Assembly (NCBI RefSeq): GCF_002865645.1
Contig: NW_020194627.1
Coordinates: forward strand, 186,001-250,000
Direction: 5' to 3'
Length of the DNA: 64,000 nt
From: Hyaloscypha bicolor E
Taxonomy: Eukaryota > Ascomycota > Leotiomycetes > Helotiales > Hyaloscyphaceae
Shown here: positions 47,040-61,300 of the stretch, piece after piece
Numbering within the stretch: position 1 is the stretch's first letter
How the letters are laid out: every line of letters starts with the position of its first letter
The notes under the pieces: generated by a model
Told to the model about the DNA's origin: nothing
Database searches by the model: none
The model's input: only the letters and a program-made list of their open reading frames with translations
Position numbers and translations under genes: made by a program

Positions 47040-49906
47040 ACTCTAATTATTATTTTAAGTAATTCTCTAGTAAAATGCTTTTATTATATTCTTAATATAA
47101 TTATATATTCTAAATATTAATATAATAGAGCTTTATAATAATTCTTTTATTTTTTCTAATAATTAGTTAAATAATTTACTTATTACTATAAAATATAATT
47201 TAAAGCTTTTTAAAATCTAAATATAGATTTCTAAATAGTTTCTAGAAAGCTATAATTTCCTTTATTATATAAATAACTCTATATATTTCTAATTTAGTTA
47301 AAGAAATAATTATAATATTTTATTAAATAGCTTTTTATAATATTAAACTTCTAAATAAGAAAATTATATATCTATAGCTTAATTATTATATATCTATAGC
47401 TTAATTATTATATATTTAGGTTATTTATATATAAAGTATTAGATATAATTTATAGTTATATCTTTCTATATTTCCTATTATATTAGATTACTAAAAACCG
47501 GATTTTAAATAAATATTAGAAAGCCTAATCTATAGCTATAAAATATTCTAAAATAGAATTTATTAAGAACTAAAAGAATAATAAAATAGTAAAAGCTATA
47601 TCTGATCTAATTATAATTATAATATAAAATAATAATCTAACTTTCTTTTAATATATTTTAATTTAATATAAATAAACTTAACTATTATATATCTAAAAAT
47701 TAATTTCAAATAATAAAATACTAGAATATTTTTTATTTATTATTTTAAACTTTTTCGTAATTTTTTTAATATAAATATTATAAACTAGTTAGAGCTTTTT
47801 AGCTTTTTAATTTCTAATTATATAAACTTCTAGAAACTATTCTATATCTTATATATTATAAAATTTATAAATTCTTTTAATTTAAATAATAATTAATTAA
47901 ATATATATTCTATTATTTTTATAATAAAACACTTAAAAGTTATTTAAATAAAAAATAATAAAAAACTTATAATTTATATAAATATAAATATAGAACTTTT
48001 TATTAAATCTAGAAAATCTAATTCTTTTTAGAATATTTATCTAATATTTATATTATAGAATAGAAGAGTTTTATAGCCTATATAAAGCTTAATCTATTTC
48101 TATTATATAGCCTAATATTTTAAAACTATCTAATAGCTTATATATTATTATAGATTTATTAGAATTTCTTTTTATATTAATAAATATATTTATAATATTA
48201 AATTACTTTATTTCTAGATTAAAATAAATTATAATTATATTAGTTATTTAAAAACATTTTATTATAAATATAATAATATATATATAAATAAAAGTAATAT
48301 CTTTTTTTTAGAAATCTTTATAAACTATTAGCTTTAAATAATACTAAATAATATATTTATTAGAATTAATTTTATATATAAATACTTATTTTAAAAGAAT
48401 TAGAAATATATTTATTTTATTACTAGAAATAATTCTTTAGTAATTTTGAATTTTAAAATTATTAATCTCTAGTTTAGTATCTAATTTAAAATAATTTTTA
48501 GCTAGATATTTCTCTAGATTATTTTATATCTTTAGAGCTTTTAAAAAATTATTAATATAAATTTTTATTATTATTATATTATCTGGAATTTTTTATTCTA
48601 GATATATTTTTAATTAAACTGCTATTATAATTATAGTATAAATAGTTTTATAATTAAATTTCTTTTTATAATTCTCTAGCTAATTAGACTAATTTTTTTT
48701 AAAAGAAATTCTAAATAATTAATCTAATTTAATTTATTTATTATTTCTAATAATATATTTATTATAATAATTATATTATTACTAGATCTATTCAGATTTC
48801 TGTTCTGATTATTTCTTTTATATAAATATATTTAAATTAGCTTTTTTCTAGTTTTAATAATTAATTTCTTTATCTATTTTCTTTTTAGTTTTATTATTTA
48901 ATCTTCTATTTTAGTTAAGCTATTTATTTTTTCTATAAAGAATTCTTTTATTTCTATTAAGCTTTTTATTTTATTTATAAAAACTATTAGTAAATCTTAT
49001 TATTAGTTCTAAAAATATTCTTTTCTATTTTTTATTAGTTTAATCTATTTTTCTAATAGTTCTAGTATATTATATTATATTTCTTTTTATAATATTAAGT
49101 CTTTTTAAAAGCTTAGTATTTTTATTTTTATTATATCTAAATTCTAATATACTTTCTAGTTCTAAAATATTTTATAGAATTATAAGTTCTATTTCTAATA
49201 AGGCTATAAAGTTTTCTATTTCTAAATTATAATTTATTAATATATTTATATACTTTTTTAATTATTAGTTTATTTATTTATTATTTTCTAATTTAGATTT
49301 ATTTTCTATTTATTTTAATAAGCTATTATATTATAATTTTTTATTATTAAAGATTAATTTAATATTCTAAATCTTATTTTCTAGAAATAGTTCTATTATA
49401 TTTTTTATAATTTTTATTAAATATAAAAATTCGGATTTTATAAATATTAAATATAATATATTTATATAATATAATTCTTAATTATTAGATATATTCTAGA
49501 ACTATATATATAAATTTTATTTTAATTAAATCTGAAATTAATTATTATTTAAACTATAAGCTCTAAATTATATTAATAGAAATAATTATAAAACTATAAA
49601 TCGAATATTTTATTTAATATTTTCTAGTTATTTATATATAAAAAGCTTTAATTATATAAGTAAATTATAGCTATAAAGCTTTTTAATTATAGTCTTTTAG
49701 ATAAATTAGTTATTAAATATATTATAATAATCTTATTTATAATCTTTTATTTTATTTATTTAATATTATTATTTAATTTATATATATATAAAGAAAAAAG
49801 CTTAATTTTAATATCTTATTTCTTTATTTAGATCTAATAAACTAATATTTTTTAAATTAAAATAACTATTTTTTTCTAATTATATTTAATATAAATAATA
49901 AAAAAG
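47040..49906. repeat. Very AT-rich RIP-mutated repeat block
   Basis: About 2.9 kb of nearly pure A/T sequence dominated by TA, with stops in all frames every few codons. No family can be named with confidence. Depletion of C and G outside a few residual clusters is the end state of RIP. Confidence 0.75.
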
Positions 49907-52900
49907 TATTAGTTTACTAGTAATATATAATACTATTATATATTCGTGAAATGCTATTTATATAAGGTTAGTAAAGTTATTATTTAGAAATAAGAATTAT
50001 AATATTATAGTATTAATATATAATTCCTAAATTTACTAAGTCTAAAGAAATCTAGTTTACTAGTCGAATTATTAATAGAATACGAGATTATATAACTATA
50101 TCTTATATCCTATATCCTATTACCTATATTCTATTACTTATATTTCGTATCCTATATCCCGTGACTATATATATAACTCCTAAAAAAATAGCTATACTAA
50201 TACTAGGAACTCTCTAAAAAACGCGAAAAATAATATCTTTTTCTAATTATATATAAATTCTCTAATCCGGCCTAGTACTAGATTTCCTAAATACTTTATA
50301 TATCTATATTGTTTCTAAGGTTTTAATTATATATTAAAGGCTATAGCCTTTTATATATAACTTCCTCTTTTATAATATTCTTCTATCTTATATATTTATT
50401 TTCTGCCCTATTTATACTTAATCTATTTTTCTATATCTAATTATATACTTGAGGGTATTTATTAGCTTTAATTTTATTATAGAATTAGTAGGATTCGATT
50501 CTTCTTTAATTTATTTAACTTCTATAATCTCTTATTATTTATATATCTAGTAAAGGCATATTATATTAATTATTAGATACTTCTCTTAAGTAATTCCTAA
50601 TTTAATAAGATATTTATATAATAACTTTGAATCTATAGACTACTAGTAGTAATTCTAGTACTTTATTAATTATAGATTTAACTAAAGCGCCTATATTAAA
50701 GCTATAAGCTATATTATAGAGTTTTAAAGCTAGAATACTTCTAGTAACTCTCTTATATTTAGTAAAGAACTAGTAAATAATATTAGTATATCTAGTTCTA
50801 TTTACTAGAACTAAAATATATCTAATTTAGGAAAAGAGATCTTTATTATTTATAAATAAAGTATTTATAAAAACGATTAAATATAAGGATTTCTTTATTA
50901 GCTTTACGAATCTTAGCCCTCTAGTAATATTCTTAATTTATTATTAAATACACTTATTAAATACCTTTATATTAGTTTCTAAAGATTTAATAGCTTAAAT
51001 AGTAATTAATAGATTATATAAAGCTTCTGGTTAATAAACTAATATAATATATTAGGTAATATATTAGTTTTTAATAGAGAGATTTTAATAAATAGTACTC
51101 CTATTACTTATAGTAGTAATATTTTTTATAGAAATAGTTTAGAGGTTTTTATATTAGTATTTCTATATAAGAATAATTTTAGTAATATTTATATAAATAA
51201 TACTTCTATTAAACTTAAAATTATAGTTAAAAGTAAGGGATTTATACTCTTTAGCTAAGAACTTAGCCTTATAGAGCTTTAGTTATTTTATTTTTATAAA
51301 ATTATTAGTTCTAATAAATAGAATATTATTAGTTTAAAGGCTAATAATTTTAAAGAATTATTTACTATAAAAAAGGCAAGAATTATAAGTTAATTATTCT
51401 ATAAAAAGCTTATTAATATAATAGGAATAATAAGTCTTAAACTAGTAATTCCTAGCTTCTAATATATTATATAGTAGTTTTATAACTTTTAGAATCGAAT
51501 TATTATTTAGATTTAGCTTTCTAATAAGCTTATAAAGTAAGTTAATATAAAAATTGCAGTTAAATAAGATTATTAATTAGATATAAGCTTATAAGATATT
51601 ATATAAATATAATTCTATAGTATTTATTATTATAATAGTAATACTAAGGATAATTCTCTAGCTAATATATTAAATAGTAGGTAATTATATTAATACTATA
51701 TATTTCTTACTATTATTATAAGCCTAGATAACTAATTTCGACTTTTTAAATTCTCTTTTCATATTCTTATTTTTAATCTCATTAATAAACCGGGAGTTAA
51801 AGATATATACTTTTTTTAGTACCTGAGATCTGGGAATAATCTCAAATATATTCTTTTCTAGAAAGCAAGTAATTTTAACTTAATAGGAGTTCTTATATAG
51901 GTTATTATCCTATAGAAATACTATAATATCCGGGTTCTTATAAGAGTATTCTTTATTATACTTTAGTAAAATAGCGGGAATAGTAAGAGGAATTATATTT
52001 GTATTACCTTTAGTTATATTATAAAATTCAAGAATAGGTTTAGATTTAAGGCTATTAGTAATAACCTTAATATTTCCTATATAAAAGGGCTTTATAGAAA
52101 TTAAATAAAAGATAGTATTACTATATAATAAAGCTAATATATAGTTCTTTCCGTTAATAGCTACTAGCTTATATAGCCTATCCCAATTACTAGATTAATT
52201 AGTATTTCCTTTATATTATATGAAAATGTCTGAATTTAAGGAAAGTTTATAAATATTAGTAATACTAGAACTATTTTGGATATTTAGGGTATTTGTAATT
52301 TAATATCTAGCTTAAAGCTTCTGAATTTCTATTATTACTTTCTTAAGTATTACTAATTACTATAATATAATTAGTAATAGAGTATTATATTTAGTTATTC
52401 GGGGTAAAGTACTATAAACTAATAGAATTAGAATAATACTATTAGATCTAGCAGAATTATTAATAGCCTTAAAAGCTATTTAAAGTATAGTATTCTTATT
52501 AATTCTATTAATTTTAGTTATAATAATAAGATAAATATATTAAATTAGGCTATAGTAATATTCTATAATTCTAATAAAACTATAAGCTTTTATAAAAACG
52601 ATTTTAATCTTAGTTCCTATAGTATTTATAAGCTAAGTAAACTTCTTACTAGTAAACTACTTTCTGGTATTTACTATAATCTAATTAGAAGGGCCTAAAT
52701 AGGTATTAATCTAATACTATTTTAGGGCATTTCAAATATATAATATACTAATATTTTAAAGCTATTAGCCGGCTTAATATCTAGTACCTTTATTAATAAT
52801 ATAAAGTATAGGCTTACTAGAAATATAGAAAATATTAATAATAATAAAATAATTAAAGCTATTATTATTTCTTAGGTTAAACTTAAATTATTCTAGTAAT

Positions 52901-55033
52901 TATCCGAATTTCTGGTATTATTTATAGTATTTTATAAAGTATTTAAGGGCTTTTATATTAATATTATAGCCTGCTTATTCTAGTATATTTTAAAGCTTCC
53001 TAATAAATAAATAACTAAAATAGTAATATAGATATTATAATTTAATCTTTATAAGAAAGTAGAAGTTATAAATAAAGAATTCGGAAATAAAACTTTATAG
53101 AATAGTATTCTAAAACAGGAAAAAGTATCTAAAATATTATATTATAAATATAAAGTATCTAATAGAAATAATAAGATAATTAGTAAGATTATTAAAGTAG
53201 ATCCCTAGCTTATTTATATTAGCTAAGCTAAATAGAAATAAAGTCTTTATAAATATAATATGGAATTATACTTATTTAATTAGTATTCTTACTATTATAG
53301 ATCTAATAAAGGATATAGATCTAATACTAAACTAGATATTAACTTAACTTTTAGTAATTTTATTAAGTTAGATACTATTATTAGTCTACTATAAAGCTTG
53401 GAATTAGTTAGAACTAGTAATTGAGAATCTAGAAGCTCTAGTATTAATTATAACTTTATAAAAGTAGTAAGTATTATATCTTAATATATTATTAATTATA
53501 AATATCTGGGTATTTTCTATTTATTTAATAGGCTTTAAAGTATGGTTTTTGCCTATTATCTAATATATAAGGGAAAGAAATATAAGGTTATTTATAAGAG
53601 TATTAGTTATAGAAATAGTAGAAGCAGGGGCTATAAAAGTAGCTAGAAAGCTCTTAATAGAAATAAAGTAAAAATTAGAATAATATTTCTTTTCTTTATT
53701 TATTTTTACTAGTAAGGCTTTAAAAGCATTATTTACTAGTTTATTCTTATTATTCTTATTATTTTCTTTTTTTTTTAAATTTAGTAATATACTATATATA
53801 AGTATTACTAAAGTATTTATTAAAGTTACGAATATTTCGGGATCTAAATTAGTAAATATTTCTACTCTTAAATTAAGCCTTTTTAGTTTCTTATTTTTCT
53901 AGTATATATTTCTATAAATAGTATTTAAATCTTTTATATATAAAATATGACTTTAGAATATAATTATTATAATTACGGGACTTAAAGTAGTTATTACGGG
54001 TTCCAAAGTTATAGTTAGGTTCGTATTAATAATTTCTAGATAAATAGTAATTTAGAGAGTTTTAAAAATAGTATTTTTAATTAGTAAAAAGAATCTAAAT
54101 ATTAATTTATTATTTCTTCTTATAAGTAATAATAAATAATTAGAACTTATTAATAAGCTAGCTAAGATTATTAGGAGAATCCGAGACTATATATTAGTAT
54201 ACTAGTAAGCCTTAATAGGAAGTAATAATCTTATTATATAGGAATTTAGTAGTTTATAAAACAGGAATAAGGCTATATTATAATTTATATAGGTTATTAA
54301 TTAGTATTTAGATAAGCTCAAATATTGTTTTTTTAGAGTCTTTTACTATTATAATTACTAAAGTAATAGTATTTTATTTATCTAAATTTTAATAATAATA
54401 ACCGGGGCCTTTTAAGAAACTATAAATATTTATATAAGCTTCTTTATATATTTATTAAAAGAGCTAATTATTATAGAAATAGTCTTATACTAGTTCCTTT
54501 AATATAATAGAAAAAGCTCTTACTAATACCTTTTCTAGAAGCTCTATATATTAGTAAATATTTAGAAAAATAATAAGTTTTTAGTTAAAACGATTATTAG
54601 TTCTATTATATTTTTATATCTTAGTATATATCTTTATTACTTTCCTAATAAGATTTCTAGTAATAATAGTAGAAATTAACTAGGAGTCTTTTAGATATAG
54701 TAGATCTAGTAATAGTAATAAAAGTAGAAGTAATAAATAACCTTAATTTAGAAAAAGTAAATAAATATCTTAATTTAATTAACTAATTAACCGAAAATAC
54801 TTGGTTTCCTTTTATCTAGTTTCCTCTAGAATAAGATAAACTAATATAATAGATTCCTTTAGAAGATCTATTTTAATTAGGCTATTTTTAATAATATTAG
54901 CTTTATACTAAATATATATTATTTCTTCCTAAATAATATTAAATAGAAATTATATTATAGTAAAATATATATAGTTTTATTTAATATAAATACTATTATA
55001 TTAAAGATATTTTTAAAGGATTTATAGTTTAGT

Positions 55034-55038
55034 ATAGC
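55034..55038. repeat. Target-site duplication ATAGC, left copy
   Basis: ATAGC directly precedes the Gypsy LTR and is matched exactly at 63046-63050. It defines one intact insertion. Confidence 0.88.
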
Positions 55039-55243
55039 TATAACGGCGGGATTAATATAATAGTCAAAGACTCAAAGTTTAAAGAATCTCATATATTAGA
55101 AAATACTAAGCTATAAAATAAAATAGGGAGGATGTCTCGACCTTTAGTATTATTCCGTCTAAGTAATTCCGGCTTAGCTTCGTTTTATACCTATTTCTAA
55201 TATCCTATCCTTGGTAGATTATACCCTTATACTAGCTATTATA
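55039..55243 (-). repeat. 3' LTR of the Gypsy element
   Basis: 205 bp, the same length as its partner at 62841-63045. I count 27 differences between them, all transitions (about 87% identity), with mutated sites spread over both copies. Confidence 0.88.
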
Positions 55244-55502
55244 TTATTCCTCCTCTAAAGAGAAGTCTAAATACCCTTATTTAGGGGATTATTTAACTAT
55301 AATATAGAAAAGAAAAAAGAGAAAATAATAGCTATTAATCCTATTCTATCTAATTCCTATAGCTTACTTGTAATTAAAGTATAGTCTTGACTCTGCCAGA
55401 ATAACCCAGTTCCTAGTATATTCCGGCTAGTTCTTAGTATCCGTTACTTGTATTATGCCTATATCTATATTAATAATATAGTCTGGAAGTACCGTATAGG
55501 CC

Positions 55503-56312
55503 ATGGCCAATATTAGGACTATTATTATCGGGCGGTTTTTGAATAGGAGTAGTAAATCAAGTCTATTTATTAATATAGGCTTTAATATAGTAGCTTGCTT
55601 GCCTTTCTTCTTGGCTAGGGTAGTAATATTTAACTTGATTATACTGTCTCTGAGTTATTTAATTAACTTCTGGGCCTTTTCAAACTTAATATATATATTT
55701 TCAAGTTATTCTTCTATAATAGAGATTTATTTATTAAGGGTGGCTACTTGAGCTACTTTATTATTAAATCCCCGGGCCTTGAGCTATATGATCTTGGTCT
55801 TATAGGAGCTTCTGAGGGATTTTCCGACTTTCTAAACGGTATTATATACTAATTCGTTAATGTCTATAGGATATTATTCCTTTAACTCGGTATTTAGGAT
55901 TATTTTCTAGCTCTTGGTTTTAGACTAGTACTTTATATAATAACTAGTACTTGGTATTATATGTTTTCTAGTTATAACAGGTGTCTTAATATTAGTTTGG
56001 CTACCTTTATTATAGTTGGAGTCTTTTTTATTACTAGAAGTCTTTTTATTCTTAGTCTTTTTACTATCGGAATCCTTACTATTATCTGATACCTTATACT
56101 TCTTGGATAAGCTAGCCTTACTCTTTTTAACCTTTTTGGCATTTGGCTCTGTAAGGTTAATAAGGAAGCCCTTATTAGTACTATCCATTCCGCCTATTAG
56201 ATTATTAGGCTTATTATTACTAGTAACTAAAACCTTTATTTTATTATTCTTAGAACTTTTTATTAAGATATCCTCTATAGTAATTTCAGGTATATTCTTA
56301 AGAGTAGTATAG
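55503..56312. other. Less-mutated 3' segment of the Gypsy element
   Basis: Downstream of the integrase, this stretch keeps longer reading frames than the rest of the block: 82 codons plus (55503-55751), 87 codons minus (56188-55925) and 98 codons plus (56016-56312). The minus-strand frame agrees with the element's orientation and reads a Lys/Ser/Asp-rich peptide (KKVKKSKASLSKKYKV). It could be an additional 3' ORF of the element, or a Gag-like basic region placed unusually. Confidence 0.4.
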
Positions 56313-57349
56313 GCCGTATTCTATATATTAACCTGTTCTTAGGTAAAGGAGTTACTATTTTCGTTTATAAAAGTAGTTTGGCTAGTAGTTATATTAATAA
56401 TAGTAATAGCTACTAAACTTGAGATACTACTACTATTATTTAAGTTATCCAGGATCTAGTAAGTAGCCTTACTTAGTCCGGCTATAGATAATATATTACC
56501 GGGATTTCTTATTTATTTCGTCTTTATTAATAGTTTTATTAAGGCGGTAATAGTAGTATAAATAGTTAAGGTTATAAAGGTTAAAATAGTTAAGAAGGTT
56601 TCTCTTGATTTTTAATAATATTTTAAACTAATATAGGTAAGTATTTACTTTTAGCTTAGTTTTAAGAATTCATTTTTTTTTTATAATTTGCCTAGATAAT
56701 AAAGTATAATCTAGTATAGTAAAAGAAGGTATTTTGCCTAGATTTTTAGAAAAGAAAATAAGTACTAATATAGTAGAATAAAGGAAATATATTAGGATTT
56801 AGATAAAACCCGGGAAATATCTAGATTTTTCTTCTTCTTTTCTGGTTATAGAGGCCTTATTATTAAGGTTTATTATTATCTAGATAGTCTTTATTAAACT
56901 TATCCTTTTTAGTATACCGAATCTATTTATTTAGCCGGATAAGAGGTCCTGCTTTACCGGGGTTCTACTTATAAAATTTATATAGTTTAAATACTAAGTT
57001 CTTAAAGTTTAATATAAGATACTATTTATTATCTATATCCTATTTCTTCTATTTAACTTTATAGTAAAGCTTACTATAAAGTACCTTGGAAGAGAGAATC
57101 TTTTTGACTTCCTATTCGAGTTTACTATTAACTTTAGTAAAACCAGACTCTTTATTAGTTTGGCCGGGTAGTAAGTTAGTAAGATCCTTATAAAGTCTAT
57201 CTATATAGAAAATTGGCCAAATCCTATATAATAGGGGAAGGTCTAATTAATATAAATAGCTAACTATTTTATTAATCTTAAATAGTCCGGTAAAGAAGTA
57301 GTCTAATTTATTAGACAGATAGTCCGTTTTCTATATCTTTTTAATTATA

Positions 57350-58350
57350 TAGATTATATCTTCTAGACCAAAATCTAGTTCTTATTATTTCTTATTAGCT
57401 TACTTGGCTTAATACTCCTAAGCTACTACTATATATTCTCGGGTATAATTAATAGTAGTATTAATTCTCTTAGCTTACTATTATATTTCTTTCTAATTGA
57501 GTTTCTCTTTTAATATTTTGAATTCTATTATTAGTAATATCTAGTTAAAGCTTAGCCTGGATTTATATCTATAGTCGACTATTAAGGAAAATAAGCCGGT
57601 TAATTTATATAGGCAGGTAATATCTATAGTATTAAGTACCGGAAGTAAATCTGCCTAATTATCCTAGAAGTAATTAATAAAGGAATAAAGTCGGATATTA
57701 ATAATCTGGTTAATAATTTCTGTTTATTTATTAGTTTGGGTATATTCTATAGTCGAGAGCTTTAGCTTAGTTCTAGTTAATCTTAATAGTTTATTTATAA
57801 AGTCTAAAATAAACTAGGGTTCTTAGTTACTTGTAATAGTAAAAAGAGAACCTCGGAATTACCAGATATAGTAATAGAATAGGCTAGTAATAGTTCTAGC
57901 TATAGTATTTTTAGTTATTAGTAGACTTATATATTATTTGGATAATCTATTAACTATAATAAATATATTATTATATTCCTTACTTATAGAACCAGGGATA
58001 TGGAAGTCTATAGACAAATCGTCCTATATCCTTAGGGAAACCGGTAATAAATATAATAGGCCTAGTATTTTATCTTTTGGCTTATAAGACCTTTAATATT
58101 CGTAGTAGTTTACTATAAAGCAATTAATATTTACCGAGAAAGTAAGCTACTAATAGAGTCTCCGAACTAGAATTTTTGTCTTATTTCGACCGGAGTAAGT
58201 AGTAGTTATTATATTATAGATTTGTTATAGGAGCCTAGTTTATAGATTATTATATCTATCCGGTATAATAAGTCTTTTATTATAAAGTAAATAGCTATTT
58301 AATATTTCCTATAAATCCGTATTTTCCCGGGCCTTCTTATATTTATTTTC
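57350..58350 (-). pseudogene. Gypsy integrase remnant
   Basis: Minus-strand sequence keeps the order of a Gypsy integrase core: a GRNKT-like segment, a pair of Cys-like knuckle remnants near NINCFIV and YEYQRSYKP, then LSIDFHIPGS with the first catalytic Asp. A TSN motif follows where TSDRG is expected, so the second catalytic Asp is Asn. In-frame stops flank each piece. Confidence 0.6.
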
Positions 58351-61300
58351 TAGGGCTGGGTCCGTCCGATTAGCTTATAGGACTTTAACTATAACTAATA
58401 GCTTATCTAATTCTTCTATTTCGGTAGAAGTATAAGCTATATCTTTTATTTTAGTAGAAGCGAGAATTAGATCTAATAGAATAACTTGTTTAGTTCTCTT
58501 AGCCTCCTTAGCCTGCTTCTGGGTTAATATAAGCTTATTCTTTTAAAATAAGATATTAGTAATAGTATTATTTTTATCTGGCTAATAAATAATCTAGTAA
58601 TAGAATTATAATAGGAAATTTATCTATTAGATTTATTATTCGTTTAATAGCCTCTTAGTACCGAAATACTTAAAAGCTTTATAATTAGTAATAATTAGAA
58701 AATTAGGTAAGCTAATTAGTTTTACTTACTATTCCCGGAATCCTTAGATAATAGTAAGGAGTTCCTTATTATAAATTTTATAGTAGCTCTCGGCTCCTTA
58801 AAGAGCTTTGAAATAGAACGAGACTGGGTACTATTATTTGTTCTCTAGACTTTTTTAAGAGAGTATACCTATAGTAGCTAGGTCCAAATAATTAGTTTCT
58901 AGGCGGGTTTCCCTATTATATTTAAAATAGAAAAGTATAAAAACGGAGAGAAGCAGATTCTTAAGCTAATTAAAGATATCTAGCTAGATTTTATTAAATA
59001 TAAACTTTAATAAAATATTCCTTTTAGTTAGATAATTTAGGAAATAGGAGATATATCTATAGGCTTGAATAAACCTATAGTAGAAGTTATAGAAGCCCAA
59101 AAACAATTATATTTCCTTTTTTATTATGGGTTAGTACTAGTTTTGAATAATAGAGGTTTTGGCAGGGTTTATTTATATATCCTAATTCGAAATAATAAAT
59201 CCTAAGAATATTATCTTAAAGACTTCAAATTCGTATTTATAGATATTAATTTATAATTTGGTATCCTAAAGCTTTTATAGGACCGTTCTAATATACTATT
59301 AATACTTTTTCTTATTTTTGGAGAAGATTAATATATTATTAATATAGGCCGAGTAAAAGTCGTCTAAATAATCTATTAGAATAGTATTAATATATTACTA
59401 GAAAGTTACCGGACTATTATAGAATCCGAATAGTAAAACTACTGGTTTAAAGAATCTATATCTTGTCCTAAAAGCTACCTATACTATAGAAGCTAGTTTT
59501 ATATAAATTTGATTAAAAGTATATTAAATATCTAATTTGGTAAATACTAATAATTTGGCTAATTAGTTAAGAGTTTTGGTAATAAGTAATAGAGAATAGC
59601 GGTTCTTCTTTATTATAGTATTTAGCTATTAATAATTAATATAAAATCGTAGGCTGCCGTTTTTCTTTTTAATAAATAAGACTAGTAATAAAAAGGGGGA
59701 TTCGGATAGCTTAATAAAACCCTTTTTTAGGTTCTTAATAAGATACTTTTTTATTTTTTCGAGTTTACTAGAGCTTATCTTATAGAGGTAGGCTGTCTTT
59801 ATTAAGGGGTCTAGTCTATTAAAACGGAGCTTATAGTTAAAGGATTAAGACTAGAGAAGCTTATTTGCTACTTTCTTGGAAAATATCCTAGCTATATTAT
59901 ATAGTTATATAGGGAGGGATATCCGGAGCTCTTAAAGTTCTTTAGGATTAAAAGATAGTATATTACCGAAGGTATTGGGTTTATTTATATTTAGGAAATA
60001 TATTAGGTTACTAGTTTGAATATAGTATCCGGCAGGCTATAGTATTAGTTATCTAATTACTATAGATAGTAGTAGATATCTCTTTGGTTTATAACTCTAT
60101 TTCTCAAGTATATAGTTAATCTTATTAATAGTAACTAATCCGACCAAGTTACTGGGGTCTTTGGTATTTAATTAGAAAGTAACTACTTTAATAAAATAGT
60201 AGAAATAATCTAGTAATTTAACTATTTCGAGAGTATTAAAGTCTAGCTCTTTTTTTCTTGCCTAGTATTTGGCTTTTCTTATAAAAAGGTCTTATAAAGA
60301 GATAAGAAATATATCCTTTTATTTCTTGGGTCTAATTTTACTAGTTACTTTTAGGATTCTAGTTAGAGTATTTTCGGAGTAATTACTTTTTTAATATTTC
60401 TTATTAAAATATCGGATTTTCTAAGTAAAGTCCGGCTGATTTATCTTATAGTTCTCTGGCTAATAAAGTTGATTTTATTAATAGTCCGGTAGAATATTAT
60501 ACTTTACTAGCTATTCTTTCCCAGAATTATATTATAAGAGCCAAGGTTAGTAGTAAGTAGATATTATTGAGTTTGGGAATACTAATTAATAGCTAGATCT
60601 ATAGTAGCTAGATATTAAATAGCTTTACTAGGTTATCTATTAAAACCTTATAAGGGGACAGGGATTTTGAGTTTATATAAGGGTATTTATAATACTTTTA
60701 TTAAGGGGCAAATATACTTCTAGTTAATTAGAGTATATATATTTGCTCCGGTATTTACTAAGTACTAGAAGGTTATGGTTTTGCCTTTCTAGTATACTTA
60801 ATAATTAATAAGAAACTAGTTCCTACTAATTAGCTAAGTGAGATCTATAGGTTCTTAGTAAAGTTCTTACTCTAGGAGATCTACTTCTATATCTAGAGCT
60901 AGACTTTTCCCGACTTATTAATATTATACTTCTTATTAAATAGTAGGTAAAAGCCGATATCCTTATTATTTATCCCTGAATTATTAACTCTCTCTAAATA
61001 ATTCTCTTTAATAGGTATAATCTTATTAAAATCAGGATAGGTACTTTTTATATATCCAGGCTTTTTATAGCTATAATAATAAAGACTCTCTAGCCGGTCT
61101 AGTCTCTTTTCAAATTCTCGACAGACTACCTTCTTTGGCTATAAGAATACCGGCTACTAAGGTTAATTTATTAGATATAAGGTTACTATAGCTTCTTAGA
61201 TTCTGGTAGGCTTTCTAGCCCAAAATAGTATTTAATAATAAGTAATCTCTACTAGTTATTTCTTCTAGAATTATTAATTTTTAATTAAGAGAAGCCTATT

